The position numbers and the translations under genes are program-made. A stretch of DNA of 5,751 nt from a bacterium (GTDB lineage Bacteria; Electryoneota; RPQS01), in assembly GCA_018814465.1 (NCBI GenBank), contig JAHIZR010000243.1:1-5751 (forward strand), in the 5' to 3' direction. Below the pieces are notes generated by a model. That model searched no databases. It saw only the letters and a list, made by a program, of their open reading frames with translations, and was not told the origin of the DNA. Shown piece after piece: positions 1-5,751 of the stretch; within the stretch, counting starts at the first letter, position 1; every line of letters begins with the position of its first letter.

Positions 1-1680
1 TGGGAAGGTTTTGTCCCGGATATCAGCGAAAAGACAATCTATAAGTATCAGATCCGCTCGCGTTACAACGGCTATTCGGTGCAGAAGGCCGATCCTTTTG
101 CTTTCTACAGCGAAGTATCGCCCAAGACCGCGTCTATTGTCTGGAATCACACACATGAATGGAAAGACGCGGACTGGATGAAGACTCGCGGCAGATTGAA
201 TCCACAGCATTCTCCTCTCGCAGTCTATGAGATGCACTTCGGTTCCTGGAAGCGAGTGCCTGAAGAAGGCAACCGCTCATACACATACCGTGAGATCGCG
301 CCCAAGCTTGTTGAGTTTATCAAGGAAACCGGATTCACACATGTCGAATTCATGCCTTTGATGGAGCACCCTTTCTTCGGTTCCTGGGGCTATCAGATCA
401 GCGGCTACTACTCACCCACGAGTCGTTTCGGCACTCCCGAAGACCTGATGTTCTTGATTGACTATCTGCACCAAAACGAAATCGGTGTGATCCTCGACTG
501 GGTTCCCTCCCACTTTCCCGCAGACGAGCATGGCTTGTGCTATTTCGACGGGACGCACCTGTACGAACATCAGGATCCCCGGCAGCGGATTCAACCCGAT
601 TGGGACAGCCTCATCTTCAACTACAGCCGGAATGAAGTGAAAGCCTTCCTGTTGAGCAATGCTTTTTACTGGCTGGACAAGTTTCACGCCGATGGATTAA
701 GAGTCGACGCCGTCGCCAGTATGCTCTATCTGGATTACTCAAGAAAAGAAGGCGAATGGATTCCCAACAAATACGGCGGACGCGAGAATCTTGACGCGAT
801 TGATTTCTTGCGGCAGCTCAATACGGATGTCTTCGCTGAATTCCCCGATGCGCTGATGATCGCCGAGGAATCGACTTCCTGGCCGATGGTTTCAAGGCCG
901 ATTTATCTCGGCGGCCTGGGCTTCAATATGAAATGGGATATGGGCTGGATGCATGATACTCTGAAATACATGGCGCGCGAAGCCATCCATCGTAAGTATC
1001 ATCATGACAACCTGAATTTCCGAATGATTTATGCCTTCACCGAGAACTTCTTGCTGCCGCTCTCGCATGATGAAGTCGTGCATGGAAAACGGTCGCTGCT
1101 GGATAAAATGCCGGGCGATATGTGGCAGAAGTTCGCGAATCTAAGACTGCTGTATGGCTACATGTGGGCAATGCCGGGCAAAAAGCTGCTCTTCATGGGC
1201 GGCGAGGTCGCGCAGTGGTCCGAATGGCATCATGAAGATTCCGTCGACTGGAACCTGCTTGATTTCGACTTTCATAAGGGCGTCTATAAACTCATTCAGG
1301 ACTTGAACAAACTGTATCGCTCAAGACCTGAACTGCACGATGCCGATTTCGAGCCCGAAGGATTTGAGTGGATCGACTGCAATGACGGCGACAACAGCGT
1401 CTATTCCTTCCTGAGACGCACGCGCCATGCGGATCGCTGGATCGCGGTTGTGTGCAATTTTACTCCCGTTCCGCGCTATGATTACCGCATCGGTGTTCCG
1501 ATTCCCGGCAAGTGGACGGAAATCCTGAATACGGATGCCGAAGACTACTGGGGAAGCGGCGTGGGCAATCTCGGCGGCGTTCAGACGGTTCCCGAAGAAA
1601 TGCACGGCCGTCCTTACTCGCTTTCCATCACTCTGCCTCCGCTCGGCGCGGTCTATCTGCAAGGCCCGCAGCCGAAATAG
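1..1680 (+). CDS. glgB: 1,4-alpha-glucan (glycogen) branching enzyme, 5'-truncated by window edge
   Basis: Transfers a cut alpha-1,4-glucan segment to a 6-hydroxyl, forming the alpha-1,6 branches of glycogen in the cytoplasm. The frame is open from base 1, so the GTG at 79 is an internal Val codon, not a start. Counting from base 1, residues 1-60 are the end of the CBM48 domain (YKYQIRS, KADPFAFY, PKTASIVW). The GH13 barrel follows, with region I ILDWVPSHF (Asp166, His171), nucleophile Asp236 in GLRVDAVASM, acid/base Glu289 in MIAEES, and stabiliser Asp357 in LPLSHDEVVHGK. Residues about 440-557 form the C-terminal beta domain, ending PPLGAVYLQ. As I recall E. coli GlgB (D405, E458, D526; 728 residues), all three catalytic residues and the C-terminus lie at one constant offset of 169. 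The visible part therefore has no internal indel relative to it and seems intact. About 169 residues lie outside, or fewer if the extra N-terminal domain is absent. No other glycogen gene is in view. Confidence 0.97.
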   Translation, partial: WEGFVPDISEKTIYKYQIRSRYNGYSVQKADPFAFYSEVSPKTASIVWNHTHEWKDADWMKTRGRLNPQHSPLAVYEMHFGSWKRVPEEGNRSYTYREIAPKLVEFIKETGFTHVEFMPLMEHPFFGSWGYQISGYYSPTSRFGTPEDLMFLIDYLHQNEIGVILDWVPSHFPADEHGLCYFDGTHLYEHQDPRQRIQPDWDSLIFNYSRNEVKAFLLSNAFYWLDKFHADGLRVDAVASMLYLDYSRKEGEWIPNKYGGRENLDAIDFLRQLNTDVFAEFPDALMIAEESTSWPMVSRPIYLGGLGFNMKWDMGWMHDTLKYMAREAIHRKYHHDNLNFRMIYAFTENFLLPLSHDEVVHGKRSLLDKMPGDMWQKFANLRLLYGYMWAMPGKKLLFMGGEVAQWSEWHHEDSVDWNLLDFDFHKGVYKLIQDLNKLYRSRPELHDADFEPEGFEWIDCNDGDNSVYSFLRRTRHADRWIAVVCNFTPVPRYDYRIGVPIPGKWTEILNTDAEDYWGSGVGNLGGVQTVPEEMHGRPYSLSITLPPLGAVYLQGPQPK

Positions 1681-1715
1681 CCGCGCTCCGGAACCGGAAT
1701 CTTACTCAACTTATC

Positions 1716-1743
1716 TTGCGCTGGGAAGCGCCGGACGTATAAA
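1716..1743 (+). promoter_or_regulatory. Weak candidate sigma70-type promoter before the aminotransferase
   Basis: In the 83-base gap after glgB, TTGCGC (1716-1721) and TATAAA (1738-1743) are separated by 16 bases. The -10 matches consensus at 5 of 6 positions and the -35 at only 3 of 6. Transcription would start near 1750, leaving a leader of about 14 bases before the ATG. The same stretch carries a 5-bp hairpin, GCGCT-GGGA-AGCGC (1718-1731), with a GNRA-type loop but no T-run after it, so it is not a convincing terminator. The aminotransferase may simply be co-transcribed with glgB. Such matches arise often by chance, and consensus rules may not hold in this lineage. Confidence 0.25.
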
Positions 1744-1752
1744 CGATTATTT

Positions 1753-1756
1753 GGAG
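1753..1756 (+). promoter_or_regulatory. Ribosome binding site of the aminotransferase gene
   Basis: GGAG lies 7 bases before the ATG at 1764, a good Shine-Dalgarno position. An in-frame TGA at 1758-1760, two codons before the ATG, rules out any upstream start. The next in-frame ATG is codon 34, inside conserved sequence. Together these fix the start at 1764. Confidence 0.7.
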
Positions 1757-1763
1757 TTGACAA

Positions 1764-2978
1764 ATGCAAAAAATCTCTCCCGCGAAACGAACGAAAGGCA
1801 TCACCTATGCCGTGCGGGATGTCGTTGTATTGGCCAAGCAAGTCGCGGCCACCGGAAAAGAGATGCTCTATCTCAATATCGGTGATCCGAATCTCTACGA
1901 TTTCCGCACACCACAGCATATTCTCGATGCCGCCAAAGATGCCATGGAACGGAATAAGAACGGCTACTCTCCGTCATCGGGTATCGATGAAGCCGTAACC
2001 GCGATCCGGCGCGAGGCCGGACGAAAAGGCATCCAGAATATCCAGGATGTCTTCGTGACTACCGGAGCAAGTGAAGGTATCGAAATCTGTTTAACCGCGC
2101 TCGTTAACGAGGGCGAGAATGTGCTGACGCCGTCTCCCGGTTATCCGCTCTATAATGCGATCCTTTCCAAACTGGAAGCCGTTGAGAGACCTTATTATCT
2201 TGATGAAGAAAACGGCTGGCAGCCCGACCTTGAGGACATTGCGGGTAAAATCGATGAAAAAACCCGCGCCATCGTTCTGATTAATCCGAATAATCCCACC
2301 GGTTCGGTCTGCGAAAAGGCCACTCTGCTGGGGCTGATCGAACTGGCCAAGCAGCACAATATCGTGATCTTCGCCGATGAGATTTACGACAAACTCATAC
2401 TCGATGAAGACAAACCGCATACCTCCATCGCCGCGCTCGATCCCGATGTTCCGTTTATCACCTTCAACGGTCTTTCGAAATCCTATCTCGGACCGGGTTG
2501 GAGAATCGGCTGGGGAATCGTCAGCGGAAATGCCGAGGTTCTGAAAGACTACATCGATGGCATCAACAAGATCCTGCGCGCCAGGCTTTGCGCAAATCAT
2601 CCCGAGCAATATGCCATCGCGCCCGCGCTCGAAGGTGATCAGAGTCACATCGAAGAAATGAAAGTGAAGCTGCGCCGCCGCCGCGATATCACCGTCGAGA
2701 TGCTGAATGAAATTCCGGGTATCTCCTGCGTGCGGCCATTGGGAGCCTTCTATGCTTTCCCCAGAATCGATATTCCCGAATCCGATAAAGAGTTCGTGCA
2801 AAACCTGCTGCGGGAAACCGGCGTCGTCGTCGTGCACGGCAGCGGCTTCGGCCAGCGGCCCGGCACGAAACATTTCCGCATCGTCTTCCTGCCGCAAGAA
2901 GAAGTGCTGACCAATGCCTACCGCCAAATCTTCCGTTATATGGAAAAGCACTATTCGAAATTCGGCTTAACCGTTTGA
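1764..2978 (+). CDS. PLP-dependent class I/II aminotransferase, alanine aminotransferase (AlaA/AlaAT)-like
   Basis: A complete 404-residue fold-type I aminotransferase, close to the family's usual length of about 400. It most likely catalyses pyruvate + glutamate <=> alanine + 2-oxoglutarate in the cytosol. Visible active-site elements are Tyr68 (NGYSPSSG), the cofactor-phosphate loop GASEG (101-105), Tyr127 (SPGYPLY), Asn177 in NPNNPTG, Asp205 and Tyr208 in FADEIYDK, the Schiff-base Lys239 in FNGLSKSY, Arg247 in GPGWRIGW, and the carboxylate-binding Arg372 in KHFRIVFLP. The N-terminal TYAVRDVVV, with Tyr15 and Arg18, matches the substrate-lid region of E. coli AlaA. From memory, the wording of several stretches (RLCAN, VVHGSGFG, HFRIVFLP) is even closer to Pyrococcus-type alanine aminotransferase. 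Substrate assignment is inference, because relatives include aspartate and broad-specificity enzymes; aminotransferase itself is near certain. It lies 83 bases after glgB and ends facing nuoN across a shared terminator. No frameshift or missing catalytic residue is seen. Confidence 0.95.
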   Translation: MQKISPAKRTKGITYAVRDVVVLAKQVAATGKEMLYLNIGDPNLYDFRTPQHILDAAKDAMERNKNGYSPSSGIDEAVTAIRREAGRKGIQNIQDVFVTTGASEGIEICLTALVNEGENVLTPSPGYPLYNAILSKLEAVERPYYLDEENGWQPDLEDIAGKIDEKTRAIVLINPNNPTGSVCEKATLLGLIELAKQHNIVIFADEIYDKLILDEDKPHTSIAALDPDVPFITFNGLSKSYLGPGWRIGWGIVSGNAEVLKDYIDGINKILRARLCANHPEQYAIAPALEGDQSHIEEMKVKLRRRRDITVEMLNEIPGISCVRPLGAFYAFPRIDIPESDKEFVQNLLRETGVVVVHGSGFGQRPGTKHFRIVFLPQEEVLTNAYRQIFRYMEKHYSKFGLTV

Positions 2979-2997
2979 AGTCAAACCACAGTAATAC

Positions 2998-3030
2998 AAA
3001 AAGACCCCCGACTCATCATCGGGGGTCTTT
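2998..3030. terminator. Bidirectional intrinsic terminator between convergent genes
   Basis: Bases 3000-3011 pair perfectly with 3019-3030 (12 bp, including five consecutive G-C pairs) around a 7-base loop, CTCATCA. On the minus strand the right arm of the hairpin runs into TTTTT (complement of 2998-3002), a classical terminator tail for the nuo operon, 22 bases after the nuoN stop. On the plus strand only TTT, within the stem, follows the G-run before CATG. Termination of the aminotransferase transcript is therefore probably weaker, unless the A-rich/T-rich stem base suffices. It lies in the 74-base gap between two converging genes and is likely shared. Confidence 0.88.
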
Positions 3031-3052
3031 CATGTCAATAAGACTTTTTAGT

Positions 3053-4492
3053 TTACGGCGCAACAGCGATCATCAGCGAGATAACCGGTTCCGGGAAAAC
3101 ACCGATCAGCAGAATCAGCACCGACAATACAATCAATGTGATTGCATAGGGAAGCGGCCGCGGAATTGTCGTGTCCCCTTCCGGCTTTGCCATGTACATG
3201 AGTACGATCACACGAAGATAGTAATACGTTGCGATGATGCTGTTCAATAAACCGGCGACAGCCAGCACGATATGTCCGGTTTCAATTGCAGCCGAAAAAA
3301 CATAGAGCTTGCCAAGGAAGCCCGCCGTCGGGGGCAGCCCAATCAGCGAGAGCATGAAAATCGTGAGCGAAATTCCGAGCAGGGGATGCGCGAAACCCAG
3401 TCCCTTCAGCGCGTCAAAGCGATAAGAGCCATCCGTGCCATGCCGCTGATTCACAATGATGACCGCGGCGAAAGCGCCCAGATTCATCAGCGCATAGGCG
3501 GCGAGGTAGTATCCCGTGGCGGCAAAGGCCGCATGGTTGCCGGCCACGATACCGACCAGTAGATAACCGGCATGCGCGATGGACGAATAGGCAAGCATGC
3601 GCTTGATATTCGTCTGCCTGAGCGCGGCTACATTTCCGAAGACCATCGTCAGAATTGCGATCCAGCTCAACAGAAGCGTCCAATGACTCGCAACCGGATG
3701 AAGAGCGATTCCAAAAACACGAATGAAGACCACGAAAGCGGCGGCTTTGGGTCCCGTTGACATAAAGGCCGTAACCGTCGCCGGAGCGCCTTCATAAACA
3801 TCAACCGACCAGAATTGGAACGGAACAACCGCAATCTTGAAGGAAAAACCGGTCAAGAGCAGCGCGACGGCGGCGATGGTCAGCGGACCCAGAGTAGGAT
3901 CGGCAAGAAAATAGTTCGTGATGTCATTATAGTTAATCGATCCCACCACCGCGAACATCAGCGCGATGCCATAGAGCATAAAAGCGGATGAGAACGCGCC
4001 CATCACAAGATACTTCATGCCGGCTTCGATCGACTTTGAATTCGTACGGTTCAAGCTCACCAAGATATAAAGTGAGATGGACATGGTTTCAAGGCCGATG
4101 AAGAACAGCAGCAGGTTCGCCGCTCCCACCATCACCATCATCCCCAGCACACTCATCGTCAGCAGCGGGTAGTATTCGCCGAGCCGGATATTCCTAAAGT
4201 GGAGATAGGCCGGGGAGAAGATTGCCGTCAGGAAACCGATGAGACAGAAGATCGCGCGGAACGCTGTGGTGAAACCGTCCTGAAAAACCGCACCGTTCAT
4301 CAGCACCCCGATCGTTCCGACGCCGCTGATGGCGGCTATTCCGCTCACGATAAAACCGACAGCCGTCACCAGCATCGTTGCCGACGAATCCTTCCCTTTG
4401 GAAGCAACATCAACCAGAATCGCGGTGATGGCTGTGACCACAAGGATCAGTTCCGGCAGTACGCCAAATATGTCGGTTAAGCTATAGGACAT
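3053..4492 (-). CDS. nuoN: NADH-quinone oxidoreductase subunit N (complex I antiporter-like subunit)
   Basis: One of three Mrp-antiporter-like subunits that pump protons in the membrane arm of NDH-1, next to the quinone-side subunits. It has 479 residues, the usual NuoN length, and is almost wholly hydrophobic with about 14 predicted membrane helices. Key charged residues are present: Glu135 (FIGLETMS, helix 5), Lys160, Lys219 (FSFKIAVVPF, broken helix 7), Lys249 (STGPKAAAF, helix 8) and Lys395 (GFLGKLYVF, helix 12). These correspond to E. coli E133, K158, K217, K247 and K395 as I recall them. KRMLAYSSIAHAGY (298-311) is the shared antiporter motif, also seen in NuoM. Oddity: the loop after Lys219 reads VPFQFWSVDVYEGAP, with Gln226 where His and Ser-Val where Thr-Pro are usual. 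The ATG lies 3 bases after the nuoM stop and has no Shine-Dalgarno. The gene closes the operon, with a terminator 22 bases downstream. Confidence 0.97.
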   Translation of the reverse strand: MSYSLTDIFGVLPELILVVTAITAILVDVASKGKDSSATMLVTAVGFIVSGIAAISGVGTIGVLMNGAVFQDGFTTAFRAIFCLIGFLTAIFSPAYLHFRNIRLGEYYPLLTMSVLGMMVMVGAANLLLFFIGLETMSISLYILVSLNRTNSKSIEAGMKYLVMGAFSSAFMLYGIALMFAVVGSINYNDITNYFLADPTLGPLTIAAVALLLTGFSFKIAVVPFQFWSVDVYEGAPATVTAFMSTGPKAAAFVVFIRVFGIALHPVASHWTLLLSWIAILTMVFGNVAALRQTNIKRMLAYSSIAHAGYLLVGIVAGNHAAFAATGYYLAAYALMNLGAFAAVIIVNQRHGTDGSYRFDALKGLGFAHPLLGISLTIFMLSLIGLPPTAGFLGKLYVFSAAIETGHIVLAVAGLLNSIIATYYYLRVIVLMYMAKPEGDTTIPRPLPYAITLIVLSVLILLIGVFPEPVISLMIAVAP

Positions 4493-4498
4493 GGATCA
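4490..4498 (-). promoter_or_regulatory. nuoM stop / nuoN start junction, likely translational coupling
   Basis: Read on the minus strand, the junction is TGA (nuoM stop, 4498-4496), TCC, ATG (nuoN start, 4492-4490). The genes are in the same frame with a 3-base spacer. The preceding bases, CTGCCATTGCCT, hold no GGAG-like ribosome site. Reinitiation by ribosomes finishing nuoM is the likely route to nuoN translation, which would keep the two subunits near equal amounts. The coupling is inferred; the spacing and missing site are seen directly. Confidence 0.6.
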
Positions 4499-5751
4499 AG
4501 GCAATGGCAGATGTGACATGGTTGCGCTCTGGAATTTTTCCAGCACAAGAGCCAGCGACGGCTCAGCGCGCGCGAAGAAAGGTTCAGGGTAAACGCCCAT
4601 GAGGATCGCGAGTACGATCAAAACGACGATGGAAATGCTTTCGCGAAGGGTGATATCTTTAAGTTTGTTGTTTTCTTCATGCACGATCTGTCCGTAGAAA
4701 ACGCGCTGGTACATCCAGAGCAAATAGACCGCGGCGAGAATCACACCGGTGGCACCCAGCACGGCAAAGCCGGGATTGGCGGCGAAAGTCCCCAATAGAA
4801 TCAGGAATTCACCAATGAAGCCGTTCAAACCGGGCAGTCCGATTGAGGACAGCGCGATGATCATGAACATCGCCGCATAGACCGGCATCTTTTTGGCAAT
4901 CCCGCCATAATCGGCAATCAGCCGTGTGTGACGGCGGTCATAAATCACTCCCACCAGCAAAAACAGAGCACTGGTGGAAATCCCATGAGCCAATTGCTGA
5001 TAGAGCGACCCGGACAGCCCTTCCATATTGAGAGCAAAGATTCCCAGCATCACGTAGCCAAGATGGGCAACGGAAGAATATGCCACCAGTCGCTTCATGT
5101 CCTTCTGAACCATCGCCACCAACGCGCCATAGATGATACCGATCAGAGCCAGAATGCTGATGATCGGCGCAAACTCGAGCGACGCATGGGGGAACAGCGG
5201 CAGGCAAAAACGCAGGAAACCATAGGCGCCCATCTTCAGGAGCACGCCGGCCAGAATGACGGAACCCGCGGTCGGGGCTTCCGTATGCGCATCGGGCAGC
5301 CAGGTATGCAGCGGGAAAATCGGAACCTTGATCGCAAACGCCAAAGCAAATCCAAGGAACAGCCAGAGCTGAACATTTACCGGATAGGCGGCCTGCTGAA
5401 CAACGTAAAGATAGTTAAAGGAATAGGCCCCGGTAACGGGATCGGTTGTATGCAGATAGAGATAGAGAATCACCACCATCGTCAGCATCGACCCTGCCAT
5501 CGTGAACAGGAAGAATTTCATCGAGGCGTATATGCGGCGCGCACCGCCCCAAACTCCGATCAGGAAGAAGATGGGGACGAGCATGATCTCCCACATGACA
5601 TAGAACAGGAACAGATCGAGCGCGCAGAAAACGCCGATCATGCCGCCCTGCAAGATCAAGAGGAAGAAATGGTATTCTTTGATCCTGAGCGTAATCGTCT
5701 GCCAGGAACTAATGATGCACAAAACGGAAAGGAGAGTCGTCAACAGCACCA
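4496..5751 (-). CDS. nuoM: NADH-quinone oxidoreductase subunit M (complex I antiporter-like subunit), N-terminus outside window
   Basis: The middle antiporter-like subunit of the complex I membrane arm, carrying one proton channel. The frame is open to the window edge. The GTG at 5749 is an internal Val codon, because the sequence starts inside a conserved helix (VLLTTLLSVL). Counted from that Val, Glu54 is in VMWEIMLVPI (helix 5), Lys141 in KVPIFPLHTWLPDAHTEAP (helix 7), Lys172 in LLKMGAYGF (helix 8) and Glu314 in GLNGFIGEFLILLG (helix 12). They correspond to E. coli E144, K234, K265 and E407 as I recall them. Spacing from Lys141 to Lys172 to Glu314 is identical to E. coli, which implies about 93 residues are missing. 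The terminal Glu rather than Lys in helix 12 and the LHTWLPDAHTEAP motif separate NuoM from NuoN and NuoL. It lies directly before nuoN; nuoL and the rest of the operon would be expected beyond the right edge. The visible part is intact. Confidence 0.97.
   Translation of the reverse strand, partial: VLLTTLLSVLCIISSWQTITLRIKEYHFFLLILQGGMIGVFCALDLFLFYVMWEIMLVPIFFLIGVWGGARRIYASMKFFLFTMAGSMLTMVVILYLYLHTTDPVTGAYSFNYLYVVQQAAYPVNVQLWLFLGFALAFAIKVPIFPLHTWLPDAHTEAPTAGSVILAGVLLKMGAYGFLRFCLPLFPHASLEFAPIISILALIGIIYGALVAMVQKDMKRLVAYSSVAHLGYVMLGIFALNMEGLSGSLYQQLAHGISTSALFLLVGVIYDRRHTRLIADYGGIAKKMPVYAAMFMIIALSSIGLPGLNGFIGEFLILLGTFAANPGFAVLGATGVILAAVYLLWMYQRVFYGQIVHEENNKLKDITLRESISIVVLIVLAILMGVYPEPFFARAEPSLALVLEKFQSATMSHLPLP

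Noticed and set aside
79..81. GTG as a start codon for glgB
   Set aside because: The 26 codons before it are in frame and encode recognisable branching-enzyme sequence (WEGFVP, YKYQIRS), so the gene continues past the left edge.
1321..1919. Several short overlapping open frames on both strands across the end of glgB and the start of the aminotransferase
   Set aside because: They overlap strongly supported coding sequence in other frames, their translations are low-complexity or Arg/Ser-rich, and none fits inside the 83-base gap alone.
2091..2951. A 286-codon open frame on the minus strand, inside the aminotransferase gene
   Set aside because: It lies entirely opposite a gene with full catalytic motifs, its translation shows no recognisable domain, and such open antisense frames are common with this codon use.
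5747..5749. GTG as a start codon for nuoM
   Set aside because: It falls within a conserved NuoM helix, and about 93 family residues should precede it, so the gene is cut by the window edge.
3053..5751. Mrp-type Na+/H+ antiporter or hydrogenase membrane subunits instead of NuoM/NuoN
   Set aside because: The order M then N, the lengths, the helix 12 Glu (M) versus Lys (N), and the LHTWLPDAHTEAP and DVYEGAP motifs fit complex I subunits specifically. Final proof would need the genes beyond the right edge.

Overview
The window is ordinary bacterial chromosome. It holds two complete and two edge-truncated genes, all housekeeping or central-metabolic, with tight spacing and roughly 50-55% G+C by eye. 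No mobile element, CRISPR array, rRNA, tRNA or other RNA gene is visible. A glycogen branching enzyme together with NDH-1 (respiratory complex I) antiporter subunits points to a free-living respiring bacterium. The sequence alone does not fix the phylum.

Plus strand, left half: the last 559 codons of a glycogen branching enzyme (glgB, 1-1680, 5' end outside the window). An 83-base gap follows, with a weak candidate promoter and a small hairpin. Then comes a complete 404-residue PLP-dependent class I/II aminotransferase (1764-2978) of the alanine-aminotransferase (AlaA / Pyrococcus AlaAT) type.

Minus strand, right half: the end of a nuo operon, read right to left. It comprises nuoM (5751-4496, N-terminus outside the window) and nuoN (4492-3053, complete), separated by only 3 bases. 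nuoN appears to be the last gene of the operon. The two converging transcription units meet in a 74-base gap that contains a strong 12-bp hairpin at 3000-3030, read as a shared terminator.

Functionally, NuoM and NuoN are two of the three antiporter-like proton-pumping subunits of the membrane arm of complex I, and all their key charged residues are present. GlgB makes the alpha-1,6 branches of glycogen. The aminotransferase probably interconverts pyruvate/glutamate and alanine/2-oxoglutarate. The two halves have no evident shared pathway. I found no convincing sign of an undescribed system. The points worth a second look are modest: residue substitutions in a conserved NuoN loop, the nuoM-nuoN junction, the subtype of the aminotransferase, and the leader before it.
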